DNA from: Nitrospinia bacterium
GTDB lineage: Bacteria > Nitrospinota > Nitrospinia > Nitrospinales > JAJDAT01
DNA: 64,000 nt
Direction: 5' to 3'
Assembly: GCA_029261715.1 (NCBI GenBank)
Contig: JAJDAT010000051.1
Coordinates: 1-64,000 of the forward strand
Shown here: one piece after another, positions 8,932-17,737 of the stretch
How the letters are laid out: each line of letters starts with the position of its first letter
How positions within the stretch are numbered: the first letter of the stretch is position 1
Notes under the pieces: generated by a model
Database searches by the model: none
What the model saw: the letters and a program-made list of their open reading frames with translations, nothing else
Told to the model about the DNA's origin: nothing
Position numbers and translations under genes: made by a program

Positions 8932-9825
8932 CTATTCCATTCGTCCCTTAAATACCAACTCCGCCACGCCTGATTTGTCGAGTTCGCCTTTCCCCGATTT
9001 TGTAAGACGCTCGTATTGATCGCAAGCGGCTTGAGCTACCGGTAACTTTAATCCTTCTGACTGCGCCAGACTGAGGGCGATTCCAGAATCCTTAGCTGCA
9101 TGAGCGGCAGAAAAATAACACTCATGGTCTCGGTTCTGCATATCTTCACCGTCAGTTTCAAGAACGCGCGAGGCTGCTCCTGTTTGGCTAAACACTTCGC
9201 GAAGCGTTGTCAGATCCAACCCAAGCGCATCTCCAAGACCCAACCCTTCCGCCAACGCCGCAGTGTTGGAATTCATAACCATATTCACTAACGCCTTGAC
9301 CTTTGCCGCATCCCCAGCAGGACCTATATATAGAAGTTTTGTACTCAACGCTTCAAGTATTGATTGCGCTTGTTCAAAGACTGATTTTTTTCCTCCACAC
9401 ATAAGGTAAAGGGTGCCCTCGCGCGCTTGCGTAATACTGCTAGCCATAAGGGCTTCGAGGTTCGTTCCTCCATGTCGATTAACGCGAGCTTCAGTTTCGA
9501 TATGAACCTCTGGGCTCACCGTAGCAAAGTTGATGAATAGTCGATCCTTCGCATGGGCAAGCAAGCTGGTAGGGTTTTCCTCTGAAAAGATCTCATACAT
9601 GGCCTCATCATCTGTCACCACAGTCAACACAACATCGCATAATTCGGCTACCCGGGCTGGTGAATCTACCGCTTCACAGGATAACTCTTGCGCTAACGTT
9701 TCTGCGCTCTTTGCATAATAATCTTGAACCGCCGTGACGACATATCCCTGATCCTTAAGACGCCTGGCCATATTCGCGCCCATGCGACCGACTCCTACAA
9801 AACCGATACGATTGCTTCCCATCAT
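8932..9825 (-). CDS. 3-hydroxyisobutyrate / 2-hydroxy-3-oxopropionate dehydrogenase family oxidoreductase
   Basis: About 297 residues. An N-terminal Rossmann fold shows RIGFVGVGRMGANMARRLK for NAD(P) binding. The all-alpha domain carries the catalytic lysine segment AAKVKALVNMVMNSNTAALAEG. The central motif where the family usually has APVSG is changed to LEALMASSITQAREGTLYLM, so the exact substrate cannot be read off. The start is set at ATG 9825 because an AAAGGG sits eight bases upstream; a TTG at 9846 would add seven residues. It faces the kinase gene convergently with only about 10 bp between stops. Function beyond beta-hydroxyacid dehydrogenase is not assigned. Confidence 0.85.
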   Translation of the reverse strand: MMGSNRIGFVGVGRMGANMARRLKDQGYVVTAVQDYYAKSAETLAQELSCEAVDSPARVAELCDVVLTVVTDDEAMYEIFSEENPTSLLAHAKDRLFINFATVSPEVHIETEARVNRHGGTNLEALMASSITQAREGTLYLMCGGKKSVFEQAQSILEALSTKLLYIGPAGDAAKVKALVNMVMNSNTAALAEGLGLGDALGLDLTTLREVFSQTGAASRVLETDGEDMQNRDHECYFSAAHAAKDSGIALSLAQSEGLKLPVAQAACDQYERLTKSGKGELDKSGVAELVFKGRME

Positions 9826-9980
9826 GTATTTTACCCTTTCACTCAAGCGATATTTAAAAAGCTATTTTGAAATTGAAAACTTACTTTAGATTTTTCTAGA
9901 ATTTTATCATTTATTATTCCTAGATCAACGTGGTTATCTTATAAACCCGTTTCTAAACCGATCACCCAAATCACACGAGT

Positions 9981-12668
9981 CTACTTACCTAACATCATTT
10001 CATTTTGTTTTCCTGATAGGATTGCTTTGTAAATTTCCACCACAACCACGATCAAAGACGAAGAGAAAAAAATATAAACCCAATCTTCCAAGTTTAGAGG
10101 AACGGTTTTGAAATAAACCCTGAGTGGCGTATAAATAACGGACAGATGGATTAAAAATGATAACGAAACCGCGTAAATCAAACTTACATTGGAGAAAAAA
10201 CCAACCCTAAAAATTGATTTATCCGCTGAACGGCAATTCAAAACATTAAATAATTGGGATAATGTCAACACAGTAAACGCTATCGTTTGTGCGTATTGAA
10301 GTTCATATCCCTTATGCAAATACCAAGAAAACAAACCAAGCGTTACTACGGTCATGGAAACGCCAACAAGAATCATGGTCGTAACCAGAGTCTTCGAGAG
10401 TATCTTTTCACCGACCTTTCCAGGAGCTCTTTCCATAACATGATTGTCTATCGGATCGACACTCAATGCCAAGGCTGGTAGTCCGTCAGTTACTAAGTTG
10501 ATCCACAAAATCATGATCGCAATGAGAGGGAGCGGCAGCCCTATCATGATCGCAATGAACAAAGTCAAAATTTCCCCTAAGTTAGAGGAAAACATGTAAG
10601 TGACAAATTTCTTGATATTATCGTAAATACCTCTTCCCTCTTCCACAGCATTTACAATAGACGAAAAATTGTCATCGGTTAATATCATATCCGACGCTTC
10701 TTTAGAAACGTCCGTCCCTGTTATCCCCATCGCTATCCCGATATCAGCTTCCTTCAACGCAGGGGCGTCATTAACGCCATCGCCAGTCATAGCCACAATA
10801 TGGCCGTTTTTCCGCAGAGCCTCTACAATATGAATTTTATGCTCGGGATTTACTCGCGCAAAAACGGAAATTTCTTCTACATGGTTTTCCAAATCAGAAA
10901 TATTTTCTAAATCAGAACCTGTTATGACTCTACCCTCAATACCAATTTCTTTAGCTATTGCGTTTGCAGTTGTTTGATGATCCCCGGTAATCATGATTAC
11001 TCGAATTCCGGCGGCGTGGCACTTTTTAATAGCCTCCTTCACTTCTTCCCGAGCCGGATCGATCATTGCCTGCAAGCCGACAAACGTCAGGCGCTTTTCT
11101 TTCTCAGACGATTCCTCCAACTTTTTAAACGCAAATCCAAGTACCCTTAAGGCTTGGTTGGCAAACGATTTTGTGAGCTCCTTGATCTCCACACGTTTTT
11201 CAGAGGTCAGTTCTACAACTTTCCCATTTTCGTAAATCGTTTCACAACGATCTATCACGATTTCCGCAGCGCCTTTTACAAAAGCGTGATCTACTCCCTC
11301 CATCGGATGAATAGTTGTCATAATTTTTCGTTCTGATGTAAACGGTATTTCGTCTTTTCTTGGGAATATTTTTTCAAGTTCCGATCGAACAAATCCCGCT
11401 TTCGATGCGCTTACAATTAACGCCGCTTCAGTTGGATCGCCAATGACCTGATTTTCGTCAAAAGCGGCGTCATTATTTAACGTTCCAATCTTTAAAAGTA
11501 ATTCAAAGCTTTGGGGGTCAACTTTTTCATCGCCAACAAAAAATTCTCCTTCTTGACTATAGCCGGAACCCGATATATCTATCGTCTTACCATTGGCATA
11601 GATTTTTTTTACGGTCATTTCATTTTTAGTAAGCGTTCCTGTTTTATCAGAACAAATGACAGTTGTAGATCCTAAAGTCTCAACCGAAGGCAGTCGCCTG
11701 ATCAACGCATTTCTCTTAACCATGCGCTGTACCCCAATGGCGAGACCAATGGTTACAACAGCAGGTAAACTCTCAGGAATAGCGGCAACGGCTAACGAAA
11801 CGGCAATAATAAAGAACTCCATAATCGCAGCCCGTTCGAAGGAACCATCCTTAAATACTTCCGCTAAAAAAACTACCGCACAAATCACAATCGTAACGAG
11901 AGCCAGAGTTTTACCTAACTTATCTAATTTAATTTGTAACGGAGTTGGATCTTCGTCTTTTTCTTGGATTAGGGAAGCTATTTTTCCAATTTCTGTTTTT
12001 ATTCCTGTCTCCGTAACCACCGCAAAACCACGACCGTTAGCGACAATAGTTCCCGCGAACACCATATTGCTCCTATCAGCCAAAGCGGTTTTCTCTGGCA
12101 AATCATGAGTCTCTTTTTTTACAGGCACCGACTCGCCAGTCAAGGAAGACTCGGAGGTTTGTAAATTCGACTGCTCAATGAGGCGAGCGTCTGAAGGTAC
12201 CTTATCGCCTGTTTGTAATTTCACAACATCGCCCGGCACAAGTTCTTTGGCGTCGATATTTTTCTCTTTTCCTTCACGCACTACATTGGCCCGTGGGCTG
12301 GCCATTTTCTTTAAAGCTTCAATAGATTTTTCAGCTTTAAACTCTTGAACAAAACCAAATACAGAATTGAGAACGATAATGGTTGCGATCACAATGGCGT
12401 CTACGGATTCGCCTAAAGCAAAAGATGTGATCAGAGCGCCGAGAAGTATGTAAACAACAAAGTTATGAAATTGAGCAAAAAATATTTTAACGGGATTTAT
12501 TTGCTTGCCTTGCTTAATTTCATTTTCGCCATATTGTTTTAGGCGGCTCTTCGCTTCTTGAGAGCTTAAGCCAGCGGGTTGGGTTTGCAATCTCTCGTAT
12601 AAATTTTCTAAAGTCAGACAATAGTATTTGTCTTCTTGATCCTGAGGTTTTGTTGAAGAATTTTCCAA
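9981..12668 (-). CDS. Calcium-type P-type ATPase (P2A/PMR1-SERCA-like)
   Basis: 895 residues, the usual length for bacterial P2 ATPases. Landmarks in order: cation ATPase N-terminal domain (residues 15-80), actuator TGES motif (SSLTGESVPVKK), M4 PESLP motif, phosphorylation site Asp341 in CSDKTGTLTKNE, hinge MTGDGVNDAPALKEADIGIA, and M6 LWINLVTDGLPALALSVDP, whose N-x-x-x-D pattern fits calcium site residues. C-terminal helices follow. It would pump Ca2+ (or Mn2+) out of the cytoplasm at ATP cost. The PfkB gene upstream ends 42 bp before this start, so the two may be cotranscribed, without an obvious functional link. Confidence 0.92.
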   Translation of the reverse strand: MENSSTKPQDQEDKYYCLTLENLYERLQTQPAGLSSQEAKSRLKQYGENEIKQGKQINPVKIFFAQFHNFVVYILLGALITSFALGESVDAIVIATIIVLNSVFGFVQEFKAEKSIEALKKMASPRANVVREGKEKNIDAKELVPGDVVKLQTGDKVPSDARLIEQSNLQTSESSLTGESVPVKKETHDLPEKTALADRSNMVFAGTIVANGRGFAVVTETGIKTEIGKIASLIQEKDEDPTPLQIKLDKLGKTLALVTIVICAVVFLAEVFKDGSFERAAIMEFFIIAVSLAVAAIPESLPAVVTIGLAIGVQRMVKRNALIRRLPSVETLGSTTVICSDKTGTLTKNEMTVKKIYANGKTIDISGSGYSQEGEFFVGDEKVDPQSFELLLKIGTLNNDAAFDENQVIGDPTEAALIVSASKAGFVRSELEKIFPRKDEIPFTSERKIMTTIHPMEGVDHAFVKGAAEIVIDRCETIYENGKVVELTSEKRVEIKELTKSFANQALRVLGFAFKKLEESSEKEKRLTFVGLQAMIDPAREEVKEAIKKCHAAGIRVIMITGDHQTTANAIAKEIGIEGRVITGSDLENISDLENHVEEISVFARVNPEHKIHIVEALRKNGHIVAMTGDGVNDAPALKEADIGIAMGITGTDVSKEASDMILTDDNFSSIVNAVEEGRGIYDNIKKFVTYMFSSNLGEILTLFIAIMIGLPLPLIAIMILWINLVTDGLPALALSVDPIDNHVMERAPGKVGEKILSKTLVTTMILVGVSMTVVTLGLFSWYLHKGYELQYAQTIAFTVLTLSQLFNVLNCRSADKSIFRVGFFSNVSLIYAVSLSFLIHLSVIYTPLRVYFKTVPLNLEDWVYIFFSSSLIVVVVEIYKAILSGKQNEMMLGK

Positions 12669-12710
12669 AACGAGTATAGGTTGAGTTAGTTGTCGATAGA
12701 AATTACAGTT

Positions 12711-13682
12711 TCACTGTACAAATTTGATAGCCCTGCGACTTATTTTTTTAGAGGCTTCTTTAAAAGTTAATAGCTTCTCTTTCGCTCCGTGATGGCCGAT
12801 CACCGATTCAGCGTTTGCCATCGCCAATTTAAGCGCGAAAGAAATATCGTTTTTCTTCATCAGCCCCGCTAAAAAAGTAGAAGCGAAAGCGTCTCCAGCT
12901 CCAGTTGTTTCCACAATTTTTACACGCCGTGGTTTTCCATAATATATACAACCGTCATTAAAAACATAGGCTCCTTTTGCTCCATCGGTAATAGCAATGG
13001 TTGTGGGTCCCGCTTTAGCTAAATCATGAAACTGGCTCGCGTAGTCTTTTTCTCCTACTAGTAATCCCGCTTCTTCTTTATTTAAAACAAGAACTGAAAC
13101 TCTCTTTAAAATATTTTTAAGCTTCTTTATCCCCTGTTCTGCTAAAAAGGGGCTTAACACAAAAGCTATTTGAATATTTTTTTGTTCCGCATATTCTGAA
13201 AGTCGGATAAGAGTTTTAAACGACTCCTTCATCATCGACGAAAAATAAAACCATTTCGTCTTCAATTTATTTTTGCTAATTTCATCCCACCGTAAATCGC
13301 CATTTGATCCTCTAAAACTCAAAATCGTGCGATCGCGACCTTTATCGTCAATAACTACCGAGAATCCCACTTTTGCACTTTTTTTCAACGATACTAACGA
13401 AGTATCTATACCTTCTTTACTCAGATTTTGTAGAATTGCGTTTGAATAATCGTCTAATCCCATTTTTCCAAGGTAAGCCACATTAAATCCAAGTCTTGTT
13501 AACGATACTGCCGCGTTTGTTCCACCGCCTCCTGTTGAAAATTCTATTTCTTCTAAAAGAATTTTTCCTCCAACAGGGAATGAAATACACTCTTTATTGC
13601 TCTTATCATATAAAACCTGAGAAGACTCTGGTTTTATATACAAATCAATTGTGGAGCTTCCAACGCAAATAATGTCATACAT
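12711..13682 (-). CDS. PfkB/ribokinase-family sugar kinase
   Basis: 323 residues. The N-terminal substrate-binding signature is GGGGTNAAVSLTRLGFNVAYLGKMGLDDY. The C-terminal PfkB signature ETTGAGDAFASTFLAGL contains the catalytic Asp and the anion hole. The family phosphorylates ribose, fructose, adenosine or related nucleosides and sugars; no residue visible here decides which. It starts at an ATG and is probably the first gene of a unit with the P-type ATPase downstream. Confidence 0.88.
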   Translation of the reverse strand: MYDIICVGSSTIDLYIKPESSQVLYDKSNKECISFPVGGKILLEEIEFSTGGGGTNAAVSLTRLGFNVAYLGKMGLDDYSNAILQNLSKEGIDTSLVSLKKSAKVGFSVVIDDKGRDRTILSFRGSNGDLRWDEISKNKLKTKWFYFSSMMKESFKTLIRLSEYAEQKNIQIAFVLSPFLAEQGIKKLKNILKRVSVLVLNKEEAGLLVGEKDYASQFHDLAKAGPTTIAITDGAKGAYVFNDGCIYYGKPRRVKIVETTGAGDAFASTFLAGLMKKNDISFALKLAMANAESVIGHHGAKEKLLTFKEASKKISRRAIKFVQ

Positions 13683-14012
13683 AATATTTCTTCTAATTCC
13701 AACCTTTAGTAGATTTTGGGAACTTCAATTTTATTGTCAGCAACAATTATAAAAAATAATTCTAGTCGTCTAAGATATTATCATTAATAGCAACATTCGA
13801 ACTAAAGACTATAATGATTAAGAGAGAGATATGACTCAAAGAATTCCTAAAAATTGAAAAATTATTGCGGGAACCTCTAAAAACTGTTTTTGGCTACGAG
13901 TGGACCTTATGAAATTAGGGCTTGCGAGTTGCCGTAAGTAAAAACATTGAATCATCCGAGATACCCTTGAAACTATCCTTGAATGTTAAGATCCAATAAA
14001 CGGAGAATTGCC
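13683..14012. other. Intergenic region between divergent genes
   Basis: About 330 bases with no recognised ORF or RNA. It should hold the divergent promoters for the sugar kinase and the small basic protein. Nothing structured was seen. Confidence 0.5.
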
Positions 14013-14600
14013 ATGTCTTTCCGCTTAGAAGAGTTATTAGAAAAGTTTAACGAATTAGAAAAAGAAATACTGATTGAAGTTAATAAAAAAGAAAAAGATT
14101 TTTTTTACGAAATCAAAAAGAAACGCGTTCACTTTGAAAAAGAAATCAAAGGCCAACATCGAGCTTTAGTCAAAAAAATCAGGTTTTATCTTAAAGACGC
14201 CGCTATCTTAAATATCTTAACCGCTCCCTTTATCTGGTCTTGTCTATTTCCAGCTTTATTCATGGACTTAGTATTAAATATTTATCAAACTGTTTGCTTT
14301 CCCGTGTACGGCATTCCAAAAGTTCGGAGGAGCGACTATGTGGCTTTAGATAGACATTATTTGCATTATTTAAACTGGATTGAGCGTATGAATTGTATTT
14401 ATTGTGGATATTTTAACGGCATTATCGGGTTTTCGCGAGAAGTGGCGGCTCGAACAGAACAATATTGGTGCCCTATTAAACACGCTAGAAAAAACCTGAC
14501 ACTGCATAGCCGACATAAGAATTTCTTAGATTACGGCGACGCACAAGGCTATCGGCAAAGAATTGAAGAGGTCCGGAGGAACTTTAGCGACTTAAAATAG
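14013..14600 (+). CDS. Conserved-looking hypothetical protein with coiled-coil N-terminus
   Basis: 195 residues from ATG 14013, chosen because CGGAGA sits about eight bases upstream; an ATG at 13983 would add ten basic residues. Residues 5-70 are Lys/Glu-rich and helical. A hydrophobic stretch follows (AAILNILTAPFIWSCLFPALFMDLVLNIY), then an aromatic- and Cys-rich half (MNCIYCGYFNGIIGF; WCPIKHARK). The CxxC and paired Cys/His might bind metal, but no family is recognised. It stands alone between convergent and divergent neighbours. Confidence 0.7.
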   Translation: MSFRLEELLEKFNELEKEILIEVNKKEKDFFYEIKKKRVHFEKEIKGQHRALVKKIRFYLKDAAILNILTAPFIWSCLFPALFMDLVLNIYQTVCFPVYGIPKVRRSDYVALDRHYLHYLNWIERMNCIYCGYFNGIIGFSREVAARTEQYWCPIKHARKNLTLHSRHKNFLDYGDAQGYRQRIEEVRRNFSDLK

Positions 14601-14609
14601 TTTTCTTAT

Positions 14610-15380
14610 TTAAAAACGCTTTAATTTAAACGCATACTTATAAAGGGCGTAAACAGCCATGCCTGCCGCTAGATGTTTGAGAGCATGACCTCCCATCTGG
14701 TTAGCGGTCAAAACAAAAACATCCTTGTCAAAATGTTCCAATACTTTTGCCAAAGCATACCAACCAAAAGCATGAACTAAAAATTTGATCTCTCGATCAT
14801 TAACCGGAAATAAAAAACAGATCAGAGGAACCTCTATCATTGGCAAAAATTGAACCAATCCATAAGGTCTTAAATCACCCACGCCTGCGGTTTCGGTGAA
14901 ATCCCAATACCACACGCTACCTACTCCCAATAATAACAAAGTAGGAAGTAGAATTAATCCCGCCATTTTATTAACTCGTTCGGCAACGACAAATGCAAAA
15001 AACGACATAAACGCCAACGTCATGGGCAATCGGTCCCAAACCAACGTCGAATTATTCGGCATCCAGTGGTAATATGCCGACCCGATGCAAACCAACGCGA
15101 CACCACTAAAGAAAATCATCCAATAGCAAACGAATCCCTTGTGAGCTGGCGATTCCTGCACCTTCATTAATTGCCTCAAACCCATCAAGCCAAAAACTAA
15201 AAATGGAAGATTAGAAAAAACATTCCAAAAATTAGGAACTCCAAGTAGATCTTTATTATCCGAAAACTTATGGTAGGCCAGAGGTTGAGCAATGGGAGAG
15301 AATTGAAACAAAATAACTATAGGAATGACAACGCCCGCTATTAGAATAGCTATTCGTTGTTTAAACGTTAAAGCGTTCAC
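14610..15380 (-). CDS. CREST-superfamily (alkaline ceramidase-like) membrane protein
   Basis: 256 residues with about seven membrane helices. CREST/ceramidase hallmarks are present: NFWNVFSNLPFLVFGLMGL near residue 50, GSAYYHWMPNNSTLVWDRLP with the conserved Ser, His and Asp, and a C-terminal GGHALKHLAAG with paired histidines. Characterised members are zinc amide hydrolases acting in membranes, but the bacterial substrate is unknown. The start lies four bases after the stop of the 310-residue gene upstream, so the two are almost certainly cotranscribed and translationally coupled. It could be the last gene of the CHAT/TIR run or an unrelated lipid enzyme. Confidence 0.8.
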   Translation of the reverse strand: MNALTFKQRIAILIAGVVIPIVILFQFSPIAQPLAYHKFSDNKDLLGVPNFWNVFSNLPFLVFGLMGLRQLMKVQESPAHKGFVCYWMIFFSGVALVCIGSAYYHWMPNNSTLVWDRLPMTLAFMSFFAFVVAERVNKMAGLILLPTLLLLGVGSVWYWDFTETAGVGDLRPYGLVQFLPMIEVPLICFLFPVNDREIKFLVHAFGWYALAKVLEHFDKDVFVLTANQMGGHALKHLAAGMAVYALYKYAFKLKRF

Positions 15381-15384
15381 ATCC

Positions 15385-16317
15385 CTATTCTACAACCCCG
15401 AGGTTTTCTCGGAATCCGCGAAACAAATCTTGAATTGGAGGAATTAATTTATTTTTCAAATCGTCGGGAACCCAATTGATTTTATCTACCGGCCACTCTT
15501 CAAAGGTATGGATATTTAAACCGGCTTTCCCGTAACTTTCGGCTAAAGTCTCTTCCAGCCCGTAAACAATAGCGGAGTTAAATACTTTTAAATACAATTC
15601 CCAAATCAATTCAGCGTCGTGCAACCCCGCTAAGTAATGCTTGATCAGTTCATTTATAATTGGTTCCGCATGTTCGATAAAATCTGGATGCAAAGCTTTT
15701 TCCAAAGTCCGATAGACAATAATTACGTCTTGCATGAGAAACTTGAGCTCTTCCGAATCCTTTTTAATGGGACGACTATCGACATTCAACAATTCCTTAA
15801 GCACTTTTAAGTTTCGTATGGAATCATAAATGATGGACTCTTCCCAGGTCGCCGAATTGAAGATAAAGAAAATTCTCAATAACCGAACACGTTTGTTTAC
15901 TTCCGACAAATGCATAATCAAAGACGGTTTCGCTTGGTTGCTGTATGGAAGCGTGTCTCCCCAACCTTCTAATTTAAAATCTAATCCTATCGGCCTAAAA
16001 GCATTTGAAGAAGTCGCGAAATACAATTCCATAAACCGTTTTAATTCTTCTTTATCGTCAAAACTTTTGTTTTGCGGTAAATTGACGATGCAATACATTC
16101 GTTGAATTTTATTTTTAGCGAAACCACTCTCATCGGCAATCAAGTAAGTGCCACCCCAGATACCCGAAGTCACTTCCGATTCTTTCGCTTCATCACCCGA
16201 AAACTGGCTATAAGAGGACCTCGCAACCTCGTGATAAATATTATTTAAAACAAATAAATTGAGATACTTTTCCTCGCGAAAGAGCGGTCCTATCGCTTTA
16301 ATTTCTGATTCTTGCAT
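15385..16317 (-). CDS. Hypothetical cytoplasmic protein in the TIR/STAND run
   Basis: 310 residues, no signal peptide, no membrane helix and no family recognised. The N-terminal half is mixed alpha/beta (GGTYLIADESGF; QRMYCIVNLPQNKSF). The C-terminal half is helical, ending in Trp-rich segments (FEEWPVDKINWVPDDL). It lies 109 bp downstream of the TIR-TPR gene in the same direction and is tightly linked to the CREST protein below. Context makes it either a third component of the NLR-like operon or a partner of the membrane protein. Confidence 0.75.
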   Translation of the reverse strand: MQESEIKAIGPLFREEKYLNLFVLNNIYHEVARSSYSQFSGDEAKESEVTSGIWGGTYLIADESGFAKNKIQRMYCIVNLPQNKSFDDKEELKRFMELYFATSSNAFRPIGLDFKLEGWGDTLPYSNQAKPSLIMHLSEVNKRVRLLRIFFIFNSATWEESIIYDSIRNLKVLKELLNVDSRPIKKDSEELKFLMQDVIIVYRTLEKALHPDFIEHAEPIINELIKHYLAGLHDAELIWELYLKVFNSAIVYGLEETLAESYGKAGLNIHTFEEWPVDKINWVPDDLKNKLIPPIQDLFRGFRENLGVVE

Positions 16318-16426
16318 TAAGAAAATTCGATTCTGATTTTTAATATTACGGGGTTGACTAAATCGGTAGGATTAAGCCATTTAAACATCCCTGTTTTAAA
16401 TCTTATTTCTATAGGATGTATCTAAA

Positions 16427-17716
16427 TTATCTTTTTTCCCAAGTCGCTATCAATTTTTGAATACGGCGAACTTCATCCGGATATTTTTCTTTCAATAATT
16501 CTATCGCTTGTCTCCCGAAGGAAATTGCAGCTTTAAAATTTTCAATAAACGCGTTCGAATCGGCTAAGTCGGATAATCCTAACCCTTCTTCATGAGAGTT
16601 GCCAAGTTCTTTGTATATTTCAATCGCTCTTTCTTGAACAATAACCGCTTCTTTATATCGATTCAATTTAACGTAATTTAAACCGATAGCCGTTAGAAGT
16701 TCTCCTTGTTTGTTCAAATCTTTTCTCTCAATGGAAGATTTCAAACACTCTTTATAACAGTCAATCCCTTTTTCTATTTCCCCTAATTTAATGTAAACAT
16801 GACCTAGTCCATTAAAGGCCAATCCTTCCATTTGGAAATCGTTTTCTTCCTTCGCCAATGCCGCCTGTTCGTAAAAATATTTTTTTGCCTGCTCAAGGTC
16901 GCCCATAATTGCATGCGCATCTCCTAGGCTTGCCAATGTTTCCGCCAATTCTTCAAAAGTTCCAATTTCCCTAACTAAGATCAATCGTCGCTTAAAATAT
17001 TCTATAGAACGTCTAGTCTCATTCATCTTGGCGTAAGCCAATCCAAGATTAGAAAGAGCTAATGCCTGTCCGTGGCGGTCGTTTAATTTTTCTGAAAATT
17101 CTAAATCCTCAAGATAGTACTCGATAGCGCGACGGGTATCCGTCATATTTGCGCCGGCAAGTCCGAGTTCTTTTCCGCTATGCCTCTCGTCAAGACTACG
17201 CGATAAATCATCTGGAGGAGGATTCATTTCTCCTTTTCCCGAAATATCCGTTTTAACTCGACTAAAGTTCAGCGCTAATTCTTTAGCGACAAACGCTTCC
17301 AATATTTTTATATCTTTATCCCATGATTCGGCATTAACGGAGACAGACAATTCTTCGTCCAATGATTGCAAAGAATCTGGTAAAGAATCTTCAGAAGGAA
17401 ATTCCATATTATCTAATAAAATGGAAATAACGGATGTTCTTTTTCCTAACGCTGCAGCCATCTCCGCAGCCATCCAATCACTAGACTCGTAATCATCTAT
17501 TGGAGTCCACCCATATTCCATCACAACAACCATGACGGCGACTTCTCCAACTTTATTTTCTAAAAATGCCTCTACTCCTTGGCCGATTGGAACTTCAAGG
17601 TTCGCAATAACATTCTTTTCTCCAAACCGCGCGCAAAGAAACTCTCTAACTCTGTCCGCTTTGGTAGTGTCTGCAAATTTTCGTGAACTAAAAAATATTT
17701 TACCTATTCTTTGCAC
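16427..17716 (-). CDS. TIR-TPR protein
   Basis: 429 residues from a GTG codon (17714-17716) with AAAGGG a few bases upstream. Residues 5-125 look like a divergent bacterial TIR domain: KIFFSSRKFADTTKADRV, a strand with AVMVVVMEYGW, the alpha helix SSDWMAAEMAAALGKR with candidate catalytic Glu85, and VISILLDNMEFPSEDSLP. Residues 190-420 form about six TPRs (RRAIEYYLEDLEFSEKLND, QALALSNLGLAYAKMNETRR and so on). The gene starts 21 bp after the stop of the CHAT-like/STAND protein, so they form one transcript. In known systems TIR effectors deplete NAD once a STAND or TPR sensor is engaged; here that is inference. Confidence 0.82.
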   Translation of the reverse strand: MQRIGKIFFSSRKFADTTKADRVREFLCARFGEKNVIANLEVPIGQGVEAFLENKVGEVAVMVVVMEYGWTPIDDYESSDWMAAEMAAALGKRTSVISILLDNMEFPSEDSLPDSLQSLDEELSVSVNAESWDKDIKILEAFVAKELALNFSRVKTDISGKGEMNPPPDDLSRSLDERHSGKELGLAGANMTDTRRAIEYYLEDLEFSEKLNDRHGQALALSNLGLAYAKMNETRRSIEYFKRRLILVREIGTFEELAETLASLGDAHAIMGDLEQAKKYFYEQAALAKEENDFQMEGLAFNGLGHVYIKLGEIEKGIDCYKECLKSSIERKDLNKQGELLTAIGLNYVKLNRYKEAVIVQERAIEIYKELGNSHEEGLGLSDLADSNAFIENFKAAISFGRQAIELLKEKYPDEVRRIQKLIATWEKR

Positions 17717-17737
17717 TTATCCCTTTACCCTTTACAT

